Shown here: piece after piece, positions 51,564-60,392 of the stretch
Layout: every line of letters starts with the position of its first letter
Numbering within the stretch: the stretch's first letter is position 1
NCBI RefSeq assembly: GCF_003387475.1
Contig: NZ_QUNO01000009.1
Span: forward strand, 1-64,000
Reading direction: 5' to 3'
Source: Kutzneria buriramensis
Lineage (GTDB): Bacteria > Actinomycetota > Actinomycetes > Mycobacteriales > Pseudonocardiaceae
DNA: 64,000 bases
Program-made: the position numbers and the translations under genes
Notes under the pieces: model-generated
What the model saw: the letters and a program-made list of their open reading frames with translations, nothing else
Databases searched by the model: none
What the model was told of the DNA's origin: nothing

Positions 51564-52550
51564 TCAGCGGGCGCGGCGGGCGATCAGCCGCTGGAGCGCG
51601 ATGAACACGAACAGCAGGACGCCGATCACGATCCGGGTCCACCAGGAGCTCAGCGTGCCGTCGAAGGTGATCAGGGTCTGGATGATGCCGAGCACGAGCA
51701 CCCCCAGCACGGTGCCGAGCACGTAGCCGGAGCCGCCGGTGAGGATGGTGCCGCCGATGACCACCGCCGCGATCGCGTCCAGCTCCATGCCCACGGCGCC
51801 GAGCGGGTCGGCCGACAGCGTGTAGAACGCCATCAGCACCCCGCCCAGCGCCGAGCACAGGCCGCTGATCGTGTAGACGGAAACCTTGGTGCGGGCCACC
51901 TTGAGCCCCATCAGCAGCGCCGACCGCTCGCCGCCGCCGACCGCGTACACCGTGCGGCCGAAGCGGGTGAAGTGCAGGACGTACCAGGCGATCGCCACCA
52001 CGACCAGCGCGATCACCACGCTCGGCGACACGTGCAGGCCGGCCCCGAGCGTGATCGGCGTCTGGGCCATGGCGGTGTAGGTGGGGTTGTCGATGGAGAT
52101 GGACTCGGTGCTGATCGTGTAGCACAGGCCGCGGGCCAGGAACATGCCCGCCAGCGTCACGATGAACGGCTGGATCTCGAAGTAGTGGATCACCAGGCCC
52201 ATCAGGAAGCCGAGCAGCGCGCCGAGCGCCAGCACGACCGGGATCACCGCGTAGGCCGGCCAGCCCTTGTGCTGCAACAGGTCGGCGGAGGCCATTGTGG
52301 ACAGTGCCGCGACCGAGCCGACCGACAGGTCGATGCCGCCGGTCAGGATCACGAACGTCGCCCCGACGGCCACCACCAGCAGGAAGGCGTGGTCGATGAA
52401 GATGTCCAGCACGACCTGGCCGGAGCCGAAGGCGGGGTACCGCACGGCGCCGAAGCCGTACGCGCCGACCAGCAGCGCGAGGGCGGCGAGCACCGGCAGG
52501 TAGCGGCGCTGCGGCCGGTAGGTCCGCAGGCGCACGGTCAACGCGGTCAT
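51564..52550 (-). CDS. yjfF: Sugar ABC transporter permease (YjfF-like)
   Basis: A 328-residue permease with about 9-10 membrane helices. It has [30 protein letters not shown] and ELDAIAAVVIGGT motifs of the monosaccharide importer family. Paired with the YtfT-like permease it forms a heterodimer, as in E. coli YtfT-YjfF (galactofuranose) and in Shewanella-type arabinose transporters. It overlaps the upstream permease stop by ATGA. Confidence 0.92.
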   Translation of the reverse strand: MTALTVRLRTYRPQRRYLPVLAALALLVGAYGFGAVRYPAFGSGQVVLDIFIDHAFLLVVAVGATFVILTGGIDLSVGSVAALSTMASADLLQHKGWPAYAVIPVVLALGALLGFLMGLVIHYFEIQPFIVTLAGMFLARGLCYTISTESISIDNPTYTAMAQTPITLGAGLHVSPSVVIALVVVAIAWYVLHFTRFGRTVYAVGGGERSALLMGLKVARTKVSVYTISGLCSALGGVLMAFYTLSADPLGAVGMELDAIAAVVIGGTILTGGSGYVLGTVLGVLVLGIIQTLITFDGTLSSWWTRIVIGVLLFVFIALQRLIARRAR

Positions 52551-53611
52551 GAGGCCACCTCCACCTTCTCCGGCTGGGCGGCGACCGCCGGCGACTCGGG
52601 CCGTCGTCGGCGCTTGACCAGCTTGGCGCGGAAGGCCGGCGACTGCACGAGGCACACCACCGTCACCACGACCGCCTTGAACAGCAGCGTTTCCTGCGAC
52701 GGGATGCCCAGCGCGTACACGGTCGTCGTCAACGTCTGGATGAGCAGCGCGCCGATCACCGTGCCGCCCAACGAGAATCGCCCGCCGGTCAGCTGCGTGC
52801 CGCCGATGACCACGGCCAGGATGGCGTCCAGCTCGATCCACAGGCCGGCGTTGTTGCCGTCGGCCCCGGTCACGTTGGAGCTGATGATCAGGCCGGCGAC
52901 GCCCGCGCACAGCGCGCTGAACACGTAGCAGAGCCAGATCAGCCGGCCGGAGCGCAGCCCCGACAGGCGGCTCGCCTCCGGGTTGCCGCCGACCGACTCC
53001 AGCAGCAGGCCCAGCGCGGATCGCCGGACCACCAACGAGGTCAACGCGTAGACGGCCATCGCGATCAGGAACGACAGCGGCAGCGTCAGCAGGTAGCCGC
53101 CGGCGATCGCCAGGAACGGCCCGTTCTGGACGGTGACGATCTGGCCGCCGGTGATCAGCTGCGCCAGCCCGCGCCCGGCGACCATGAGGATCAGCGTCGC
53201 CACGATCGGCTGGATCTTCAGGCCCGCGACCAGCCAGCCGTTCCACGCGCCGAGCACCAGGCACAGGCCGAGCGCCGCGCCGATGGCGAGCAGGATGCTG
53301 GTGCTGCCCAGCTCCACGCACGCCACCGCGCCGCTGACCGCCACCACCGCGCCGACCGACAGGTCGATGCCGCGGGTGGCGATCACCAGCGTCATGCCCA
53401 CCGCGATCAGGATCAGCGGCGAGCCGTTGCGCAGGATGTCGATCAGGTTGCCGTAGAGGTGGCCGTCGCGGATCTCCACGGCGAAGAACCGCGGCGAGAC
53501 GATGAGATTGCCCAGCAGCAGGGCGATCAGAGCGGCGGCCGGCCAGAACAGGCGGTGTTTGGTGAGGGCGGCCGGCCCGCGGCCGCGATCGGTGGCAAGG
53601 TTCCTGATCAC
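52547..53611 (-). CDS. ytfT: Sugar ABC transporter permease (YtfT-like)
   Basis: A 354-residue permease with about 9-10 membrane helices. It has the same family motifs, ATRGIDLSVGAVVAVSGA and ELDAILAVVIGGTQL. The basic C-terminal tail is cytosolic. The GTG start overlaps the ATPase stop by GTGA. It partners the YjfF-like subunit. Confidence 0.92.
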   Translation of the reverse strand: MIRNLATDRGRGPAALTKHRLFWPAAALIALLLGNLIVSPRFFAVEIRDGHLYGNLIDILRNGSPLILIAVGMTLVIATRGIDLSVGAVVAVSGAVACVELGSTSILLAIGAALGLCLVLGAWNGWLVAGLKIQPIVATLILMVAGRGLAQLITGGQIVTVQNGPFLAIAGGYLLTLPLSFLIAMAVYALTSLVVRRSALGLLLESVGGNPEASRLSGLRSGRLIWLCYVFSALCAGVAGLIISSNVTGADGNNAGLWIELDAILAVVIGGTQLTGGRFSLGGTVIGALLIQTLTTTVYALGIPSQETLLFKAVVVTVVCLVQSPAFRAKLVKRRRRPESPAVAAQPEKVEVAS

Positions 53612-55113
53612 GAGCGGCCTCCGTCCGCGATGGTCGCCATGATGTCCTCGGGCGTGAGCCCCTCGTTGGCCAGCTGGGCCACGACCTTCCGGTCCCGCAG
53701 CACCGCCACGTGATGGCTCAACCGCAGCACCTCCTCCAGCTCGGCCGACACGAACAGCACCGCCATGCCGTCCGCCGACAACGTCGCCACCAGCCGCTGG
53801 ATCTCGGCCTTGGCGCCGACGTCGATACCCCGGGTGGGTTCGTCCAGGATCAGCAGCCGCGGCTGGGTGGCCAGCCATCGGGCCAGCAGCACCTTCTGCT
53901 GGTTGCCGCCGGACAGCGTGCCGACGACGGCCTCGGGGTCGGCCGGCCGGATGTCGAGGGCCTCGATGTACTGCGCGGCCAGCTCCAGCTGGCGTCGCCG
54001 GGACAGCGGCCGCAGCCAGCCGCGGCCGGCCTGCACGGCCAGCGCGATGTTCTCGCGGATGGTCAGCTCGGCGATCAGGCCCTCGGTCTTGCGGTTCTCC
54101 GAACAGAAGGCCACGCCCTGGTTCATCGCGACCCGCGGCGACCGCAGCTGCACCCGCCGGCCGTCGATGTCGACGGTGCCGTGATCGGCGTGGTCGGCGC
54201 CGAACAGCAGGCGCGCCAGCTCGGTGCGGCCGGAGCCGAGCAGCCCGGCGAGGCCGACGACCTCGCCGCGCCGGATCGTCAGCGAGAACGGCTCGATGCC
54301 GCCGGCGCGGGCGAGACCGTCGGTGGCGACGAGCTCGGGACCGGTCGCGGCGGAGCGCTCCGACACCTCGTCCAGCGCGGCGAGCTCCTTGCCGATCATC
54401 TTCGTCACCAGCTCGACCTGGGTGATCTCCGACGTCCGGTACTCGCCGACCAGCTTTCCGTTGCGCAGCACGGTCATCCGGTCGGCGATGGCGAACACCT
54501 GGTCGATGAAGTGCGACACGAACAGGATGGCCATGCCGTCCGCGCGCAGCGCCCGCAGCACGGCCATCAGCTGCTCGACCTCACGCGCGTCCAGGCTGGA
54601 GGTCGGCTCGTCGAGCACCAGCACGCGGGCCTCGACGTCCAGCGCCCGGGCGATCGCCACCATCTGCTGCACGGCGATCGACAGCGTGCCCAGCTCGGCC
54701 GACACGTCGATGCGCAGGTCGAGCCGGGCCAGCAGCTCCTCGGCCCGCTTGCGCATGCGGGACCACTGGATCCGGCCGAACCGGCGGGGTTCACGGCCCA
54801 GCAGGATGTTCTCCGCGACCGACAGGTTCGGGCACAGGTTCACCTCCTGGTACACCGTGCTGACGCCGGCGAGCTGGGCCTGGTCGGGGCCGGCGAAGGC
54901 GACGGCGGCCCCGGCCAGTTCGATCGAGCCCGCGTCCACGCCCTCGACCCCGGTGAGCACCTTGATCAGGGTCGACTTGCCGGCGCCGTTCTCCCCCATC
55001 AGGGCGTGCACCTCGCCGGGGAAGAGCCGGAAGTCGACGCCGTCCAGGGCGGTGACGCCGGGGAACCGCTTGCGGATGCCGGTCATCCGGAGGATCTCTG
55101 CGGTGTCGTTCAT
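53608..55113 (-). CDS. ytfR: Sugar ABC transporter ATPase (YtfR-like)
   Basis: A 501-residue tandem ATPase. The first half has Walker [10 protein letters not shown], signature TLSIAVQQMVAIARAL and Walker B VLVLDEPTSSL. The second half has a degenerate Walker A (GLLGSGRTE), signature [11 protein letters not shown] and Walker [13 protein letters not shown]. It energises the YtfT/YjfF pair. It lies 37 bp downstream of the binding-protein gene. Confidence 0.95.
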   Translation of the reverse strand: MNDTAEILRMTGIRKRFPGVTALDGVDFRLFPGEVHALMGENGAGKSTLIKVLTGVEGVDAGSIELAGAAVAFAGPDQAQLAGVSTVYQEVNLCPNLSVAENILLGREPRRFGRIQWSRMRKRAEELLARLDLRIDVSAELGTLSIAVQQMVAIARALDVEARVLVLDEPTSSLDAREVEQLMAVLRALRADGMAILFVSHFIDQVFAIADRMTVLRNGKLVGEYRTSEITQVELVTKMIGKELAALDEVSERSAATGPELVATDGLARAGGIEPFSLTIRRGEVVGLAGLLGSGRTELARLLFGADHADHGTVDIDGRRVQLRSPRVAMNQGVAFCSENRKTEGLIAELTIRENIALAVQAGRGWLRPLSRRRQLELAAQYIEALDIRPADPEAVVGTLSGGNQQKVLLARWLATQPRLLILDEPTRGIDVGAKAEIQRLVATLSADGMAVLFVSAELEEVLRLSHHVAVLRDRKVVAQLANEGLTPEDIMATIADGGRS

Positions 55114-55150
55114 CGCATCGCCGTTCTCAGGGGTGAACGCGGGCTGACGA

Positions 55151-56131
55151 TCAGTACTGCCGGCTGGGCAGCGCGGCCTTGGCGGCGTCCTGGTCGAACG
55201 CGGTCTCCTTGGTGAGGATCCGGTTCGGCACGCTCTGGCCGGCGGCGACCTTCTTGACCAGGTCCATCAGCTGCGGACCGAGCAGCGGGTTGCACTCGAC
55301 GACGTAGTTGAACTTGCCGTCGGCCAGCGCCTGCATGCCGTCGTGGGTGGCGTCGACCGTGACGATCTTGATGTCCTTGCCCGGGGTGAGGCCGGCGGCC
55401 TGGATGGCGTCGAGCGCGCCGAGGCCCATGTCGTCGTTCTGCGCGAACAGCACGTCGATCTTGCTCTGCGACTTGAGGAAGGACTCCATCACCTGCTTGC
55501 CCTGGGCGCGGGTGAAGTCGCCGTCCTGCGAGGCCACGACCTTGAACTTCGAGTCGGCCTTGATGACGTCGTTGAAGCCCTTGGAGCGGTCGTTGGCCGG
55601 CGCGGAACCGGTGGTGCCCTCCAGCACGGCGATGTTCACCGGGCCGGTGGCCGACGCGTACTGCTTGGCCACCCAGTCGCCGGCTTCCTTGCCCTCGTTG
55701 ACGAAGTCGGAGCCGAGGAAGCTCTTGTACAGCGTGGTGTCCTTCGAGTCGACCGCGCGGTCGGTGAGGATCACCGGGATGCCGGCGGTCTTGGCCTCCT
55801 TGAGCACGGTGTCCCAGCCGGTCTCGACCACCGGCGAGAAGGCGATCACGCTGACCTTCTGCTGGATGTAGGAGCGGATGGCCTGGATCTGGTTGGCCTG
55901 CTTCTGCTGCGCGTCGGAGAACTTCAGCGTGATGCCGGCGTCCTTGGCCGAGCTCTGGATGGACTTGGTGTTGGCCGTCCGCCAACCGCTCTCCGCGCCG
56001 ACCTGGGCGAAGCCCAGCGTGATGGCGCCGCCCCCTCCGCTGCCACTCGCGGCGGTGCCGCCGCCGCAGCCGGTCAGCACGGTCAGGCCGACCACGGCGG
56101 CCACCAGTAACGCCACTCTGCTACGCGACAC
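55151..56131 (-). CDS. ytfQ: Sugar-binding lipoprotein (YtfQ-like)
   Basis: A 326-residue binding protein with a lipoprotein signal (VLTGCGGG). It shows the YtfQ-type core: ITLGFAQVGAESGWRTANT, VVETGWDTVL, ILTDRAVD and FAQNDDMGLGALDAIQAAG. This family binds furanose sugars, including arabinofuranose in some bacteria. GTG 56131 follows GAGGAGTGAAC. An operator lies 32 bp upstream, making this the promoter-proximal gene of a leftward run to 43737. Confidence 0.93.
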   Translation of the reverse strand: MSRSRVALLVAAVVGLTVLTGCGGGTAASGSGGGGAITLGFAQVGAESGWRTANTKSIQSSAKDAGITLKFSDAQQKQANQIQAIRSYIQQKVSVIAFSPVVETGWDTVLKEAKTAGIPVILTDRAVDSKDTTLYKSFLGSDFVNEGKEAGDWVAKQYASATGPVNIAVLEGTTGSAPANDRSKGFNDVIKADSKFKVVASQDGDFTRAQGKQVMESFLKSQSKIDVLFAQNDDMGLGALDAIQAAGLTPGKDIKIVTVDATHDGMQALADGKFNYVVECNPLLGPQLMDLVKKVAAGQSVPNRILTKETAFDQDAAKAALPSRQY

Positions 56132-56162
56132 GTTCACTCCTCGATCACCGTTGATCCGATCC

Positions 56163-56174
56163 GTTAGCGTTAAC
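56163..56174. promoter_or_regulatory. LacI-type operator upstream of the transporter/ara operon
   Basis: GTTAGCGTTAAC differs by one base from the perfect GTTAGCGCTAAC. It lies 32 bp upstream of the YtfQ-like gene, at the head of the ten-gene operon. Confidence 0.85.
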
Positions 56175-56217
56175 ATTCGACGGGGCCGGGTGGCGGCTAG
56201 CCGGGCCGTCCCGCCCG

Positions 56218-57294
56218 TTATCGGGGGCCGGTGCTCTCCCTGACGACGAGCTCCGGTGTGATCAACCGCCGTACTCCCTCGGCCTCGTCGCGCAGCCGTA
56301 GCAGCAGCAACTCGAACGCCTGCCGGCCGACCTCGATGAAGTCCTGGCGGACCGTGGTCAGCGGCGGGCTGAAGTAGGCGGCCTCCGGCACGTCGTCGAA
56401 GCCGACGACGTGCACGTCGTGGGGCACGGTCACGCCGGCCTCGGTGAAGGCCCGCAGCATGCCCAGTGCCATCTGGTCGTTGGCGACGAACACGGCGGTC
56501 ACGTCGCCGCCGGCGATCAGGGCCCGGCCGGCTTCGTAGCCGGAGCGCGGGCTCCAGTCGCCGCGTAACACCGTCGGCGCCTCGATGCCGTGCGCCTCAA
56601 GGGTTTCACGCCAGCTCTGCTCGCGGGCGCGGGCCTCCAGCCAGTCCTCCGGGCCGGCGATGTGCCACACCGTGCGGTGCCCCAGCGCCAGCAGGTGCTC
56701 GGTGGCGCGGCGGGCGCCGTCGTGCTGGTCGACCGTGACGACCGGGACCGGCGCCGACTCGGCCGCGCCGACGGCGACCAGCGGCACGTCCCGGGGCGTG
56801 AACTCGAGCGCGCGACCGGCGGCCACGTGCGGGGCGATCACCAGGATGCCCTCCACGGCCTGTCGGCGCAGCACCTCGACGGCGTCCGAAATGGACTGTC
56901 GCTGCGGGCGGCTGACGCTGGAGATCGTGATGGCGTAACCGGCCTCGCGGGCGGCGTGCTCGATGCCGTACAGCATGCTGGCCGGCCCGTACAGGGTGGA
57001 GTCCAGGGCGACGACGCCCAGCGTCTCGGACTTGCCGGTGGCCAGCGTGCGCGCGGCGGAGTTGGGCCGGTAGTCCAACTCCTGGATCGCGGCCTGCACG
57101 CGGGCGCGGGTCTCGGGCCGCACCGGTCCGGTGCCGTTGATCACCCGGGACACCGTCATGTGCGAGACCCCGGCGAGCTCGGCGACATCGGTCAGGCTCG
57201 CCTGCCGCATGCCCGGACCACCCGAGACCCTGCGACCGTCGTCTGTCGAGGACGTGCGTGCCACCTGCGTCAGCTCCCGTCGCCTCACCGTCAT
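56218..57294 (-). CDS. LacI-family regulator, probable arabinose-regulon repressor
   Basis: A 358-residue LacI/GalR regulator. The HTH lies at about residues 32-80 (SLTDVAELAGVSHMTVSRVI, hinge-proximal ELDYRPNSAARTLA), with a sugar-binding domain after it. An N-terminal extension of about 28 residues precedes the HTH; an ATG at residue 29 (MRQASL) could be the true start. An operator copy lies 25 bp upstream of 57294, so it is probably autoregulated. It sits between the importer operon and the GH51 gene, both carrying the same operator, making it the best candidate for the regulon's repressor. Confidence 0.9.
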   Translation of the reverse strand: MTVRRRELTQVARTSSTDDGRRVSGGPGMRQASLTDVAELAGVSHMTVSRVINGTGPVRPETRARVQAAIQELDYRPNSAARTLATGKSETLGVVALDSTLYGPASMLYGIEHAAREAGYAITISSVSRPQRQSISDAVEVLRRQAVEGILVIAPHVAAGRALEFTPRDVPLVAVGAAESAPVPVVTVDQHDGARRATEHLLALGHRTVWHIAGPEDWLEARAREQSWRETLEAHGIEAPTVLRGDWSPRSGYEAGRALIAGGDVTAVFVANDQMALGMLRAFTEAGVTVPHDVHVVGFDDVPEAAYFSPPLTTVRQDFIEVGRQAFELLLLRLRDEAEGVRRLITPELVVRESTGPR

Positions 57295-57318
57295 GTGCGG
57301 TTCATCGAGGTGCACAGT

Positions 57319-57330
57319 GTTAGCGATAAC
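57319..57330. promoter_or_regulatory. LacI-type operator between lacI-type gene and GH51 gene
   Basis: GTTAGCGATAAC, flanked to give TGTTAGCGATAACA (57318-57331), a single mismatch from the perfect palindrome. It lies in the 241-bp divergent region between the regulator and the arabinofuranosidase. Confidence 0.85.
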
Positions 57331-57535
57331 AACGACTCGGTCAATGACCGGCAGGTAACGGTTCGATGGCGGCATCGACGGGCGAGCGGGCCGGTAACGG
57401 CTCGGCAACGAAGCCCGCCGGGGCCATTGCACAGGCGTTGACCTGGTCCTACGGTCAGCCACCGGGCGCGTGGCGGCGGTCACATCGCCGTCTTCATCGA
57501 TTCTTCGCACCTCTACGCCATCTCGGGAGTCCTCA

Positions 57536-60337
57536 GTGCAGAGGCCACGTTTGATCGCCACAGTGTTGGCGCTAACACTCTTAGGCGCGGGCATGACCAC
57601 GGCCTCCGCGGCGGCCGCCGACGGGCCCACGCTGTCGGCCGACGTGAACCGCACGACGACCAGCGTGAACAAGACGCAGTTCGGCGACATCGTCGAGGAC
57701 ATCAACCACTCGGTCGAGGGCGGCCTCGGGGCGAACATGGTGCGCAACAGCACCATGAAGGAGAACGGCATCGGCGACTGGTCGGCCGTCACGGCCGGCG
57801 GGGGGGCCGGCGCGGTCGCGCTCGACACCACGCAGCCGCTCAACGCCGCCAACGGCAACTCGCTGAAGTTGTCCATCACGGCCAACGCCCGCGGCCAGCG
57901 CGTCGGCGTCGCCAACGACGGCTTCTACGGCATCGGCCTGCGGCCGTCGACCACCTATACCGCCACCTTCTTCGCCAAGTCCGACGGCGCCTTCCACGGC
58001 GGCCTGACCGTCGACCTGGAGAGCACCACCGGGACGGTGTACGCCAAGGCCACCGTCCGCTCCGTCGGCTCGAAGTGGACGAAGTACAGCGTCACCATGA
58101 CGACCGACCGGAACACGCCGGTGTTCACGGCGAACCGGTTCGTGATCGCCGCTGACGGCGTCGGCGCGGGATCCTCGCTGTACTTCGACGTCGTCACGTG
58201 CCGGCCGCCGACGTACCACGACTCCGGCCTGCGCTCGGACCTGATGACCCAGCTGGCCGCGACCAAGCCCGGCTTCTTCCGCGTCCCCGGCGGGAACTAC
58301 CTCGAGGGCAACACGCTGTCGACGTACTTCGACTGGAAGAAGTCGATCGGCGCGATCGAGAACCGCCCCGGCCACCAGGACGACGCCTGGGGCTACTGGT
58401 CCACCGACCAGGTGGGGCTCAAGGGCTACCTCGACATGGCCGAGCAGACCGGGGCGCAGCCGCTGCTGGCGGTCTTCGCGGGCTACACGCTCAACCACAC
58501 CGTGGTGCCGCGGGACCAGCTCGCACCGTACGTGCAGGACGCGCTGGACGAGATCCAGTACGTGATCGGGGGCGCGGACACCCCGTGGGGCGCGAAGCGG
58601 GCCGCCGACGGCCATCCCGCGCCGTACGACCTGCACTACGTGGAGATCGGCAACGAGGACTGGTTCGACGGCACCGGCAGCTACAACTCCTACCGCTTTC
58701 CCATGTTCCGTGACGCGATCAAGGCCGCCTACCCGCAGCTGCAACTCATCGCCACGGCCACGGTGACCAGCAGCCAGGTCGACGTCATCGACGACCACTA
58801 CTACAGCGGCGACACCTCGTACTTCACCAACGCCGCGCACGCCTACGACGGCACGTCCCGCAACGGGCCCAAGCACCTGGTCGGCGAGTACGCGACCACC
58901 AACGGCACCAACGACAATCCGACCGGCACCCTGGCCGGCGCGGTCAGCGAGGCCGGCTTCATGACCGGCATGGTGCGCAACGCCGACGTGGTGATCGGCG
59001 CGTCGTACGCGCCCGCGCTGGCCGACGTGAGCAGCTTCCAGTGGCCCACCAACGAGATCGCGTTCGACGCGTCCACTTCGTACGGTTCGCCCTCGTACTG
59101 GGTGCAGCACATCTTCGGCAACAACACCGGCGACTACGTGGTGCAGTCCTCCTTCACCGGAACCGGCCTGAACGAGGTGGTGACCCGCACCAAGTCGGGC
59201 ACCGTCTACATCACCGTCGCCAACCCGACCGGCTCCCCCGTCACCACCCAGGTCGCCCTCAACGGCACGACTTCCATCCGTCCAAAGGGGACGGCGACGG
59301 TGCTGACCGGCGACCCGAACGCGCGCAACTCCATCACCGCGCCGAATGCCATCGCCCCGGCGACCAGCACCTTCGCCGCGTCCAAGTCTTTCGGCTACAC
59401 GTTCCCGGCGAACTCCGTGGTGGCGCTGAAAGTGGAGACGTCCGCGCCGATGGTCCCGGTGCTGAACGTCAACCGGGGGCTGTCGCTGCACGTCACGACG
59501 CCCGGGGCCACCGACCGGTCCGTCGCCGTGGCCAACGGTGTCGGCACCACGAACGCCGTGTCGGCTTCCTCCTCGGACGCCGACAAGCTCAACGCCACCT
59601 TCCTGCTGCGCCCCGGCCTGGCCGACGCCAACTGCTACTCCCTGGAGTCACGGGCGAATCCCGGCCAGTACCTTCGGCACCAGGGCGATCGGATCCTGCT
59701 GGGGGCCAGTGGTGGCAAGCAGGCCGCGACCTTCTGCGCGGTGCAGGCCACCACCGGGGTGTCCTTCCGCTCGTACGACGAGCCGGGCCGGTACCTGAGC
59801 TACCACGACGGCGGTCTCCGGCTGGACAGCTGCGGCGACGGTTTCACCGTCGGTGAGCCCTGGTGGCGCAGCGACATCTCGGTGCCGCTGGGCCACAGCT
59901 CGTGGCAGGCCGACAACGGGAACTTCCTGCGGCACCAGAACTACGTCGCCAAGACCTCGCCGATCACGGCGAGCAACCCGCCGACGGATCTCCAGGACGC
60001 GACGTTCGATCTGGTGCCGGGTCTGGCCGACGATTCCTGCTATTCCTTCGAGGCGGTCAACTTCCCCGGTTACTACCTGCGGCACTACAACTTCCAGGTG
60101 GTGTTGAACCAGAACGACAAGTCGGGGCTGTTCGCCGAGGACGCCACGTTCTGCGCGACGACCGGTCACAACGGCCAGGGCATTTCCTGGCAGGCGTACG
60201 CCTATGAGGACCATTACCTGCGGCAATACGCCGGAAACGTCTACATCGGCGCGAATGGCGGTCCTCGCGTCGGCGACACGGCGGCGGGCTGGACCGACGA
60301 CACCAGCTGGCTGCGCGCGGCCCCCTGGGCCGGCTGA
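57536..60337 (+). CDS. Secreted GH51-type alpha-L-arabinofuranosidase with C-terminal AbfB-like domains
   Basis: A 933-residue extracellular enzyme. It has a signal peptide (IATVLALTLLGAGMTTASA), an N-terminal carbohydrate-binding-like beta domain, then a GH51 catalytic barrel with acid/base Glu374 in VEIGNEDWF and nucleophile Glu451 in VGEYATT. After about residue 650 come two AbfB-like (arabinose-binding beta-trefoil) regions with repeats such as NATFLLRPGLAD, GQYLRHQ and ATFDLVPGLAD, GYYLRHYNF. It removes arabinose side chains from arabinan or arabinoxylan. GTG 57536 follows GGGAG; the operator at 57565 lies inside the signal-peptide codons. Confidence 0.93.
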   Translation: MQRPRLIATVLALTLLGAGMTTASAAAADGPTLSADVNRTTTSVNKTQFGDIVEDINHSVEGGLGANMVRNSTMKENGIGDWSAVTAGGGAGAVALDTTQPLNAANGNSLKLSITANARGQRVGVANDGFYGIGLRPSTTYTATFFAKSDGAFHGGLTVDLESTTGTVYAKATVRSVGSKWTKYSVTMTTDRNTPVFTANRFVIAADGVGAGSSLYFDVVTCRPPTYHDSGLRSDLMTQLAATKPGFFRVPGGNYLEGNTLSTYFDWKKSIGAIENRPGHQDDAWGYWSTDQVGLKGYLDMAEQTGAQPLLAVFAGYTLNHTVVPRDQLAPYVQDALDEIQYVIGGADTPWGAKRAADGHPAPYDLHYVEIGNEDWFDGTGSYNSYRFPMFRDAIKAAYPQLQLIATATVTSSQVDVIDDHYYSGDTSYFTNAAHAYDGTSRNGPKHLVGEYATTNGTNDNPTGTLAGAVSEAGFMTGMVRNADVVIGASYAPALADVSSFQWPTNEIAFDASTSYGSPSYWVQHIFGNNTGDYVVQSSFTGTGLNEVVTRTKSGTVYITVANPTGSPVTTQVALNGTTSIRPKGTATVLTGDPNARNSITAPNAIAPATSTFAASKSFGYTFPANSVVALKVETSAPMVPVLNVNRGLSLHVTTPGATDRSVAVANGVGTTNAVSASSSDADKLNATFLLRPGLADANCYSLESRANPGQYLRHQGDRILLGASGGKQAATFCAVQATTGVSFRSYDEPGRYLSYHDGGLRLDSCGDGFTVGEPWWRSDISVPLGHSSWQADNGNFLRHQNYVAKTSPITASNPPTDLQDATFDLVPGLADDSCYSFEAVNFPGYYLRHYNFQVVLNQNDKSGLFAEDATFCATTGHNGQGISWQAYAYEDHYLRQYAGNVYIGANGGPRVGDTAAGWTDDTSWLRAAPWAG
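57565..57576. promoter_or_regulatory. LacI-type operator inside the GH51 gene start
   Basis: GTTGGCGCTAAC, in the extended form TGTTGGCGCTAACA (57564-57577), one base from the consensus. It starts 29 bp into the coding sequence. Intragenic placement near the start also occurs at araB. Confidence 0.8.
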
Positions 60338-60342
60338 GAGCC

Positions 60343-60383
60343 GGGCGCCGGCGGCTTGTGCCGCCTCCAGGCCGCCGGCGCCC
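60343..60383. terminator. Bidirectional hairpin terminator
   Basis: GGGCGCCGGCGGC (60343-60355) pairs perfectly with GCCGCCGGCGCCC (60371-60383) across a 15-base loop. It lies between the convergent GH51 and alditol-oxidase-like genes. Confidence 0.8.
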
Positions 60384-60392
60384 ACCCACAGG

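Noticed and set aside
57581-59491. 636-residue minus-strand frame opposite the GH51 gene
   Set aside because: Val/Arg/Gly-rich shadow; the plus frame has a signal peptide and GH51 catalytic motifs.
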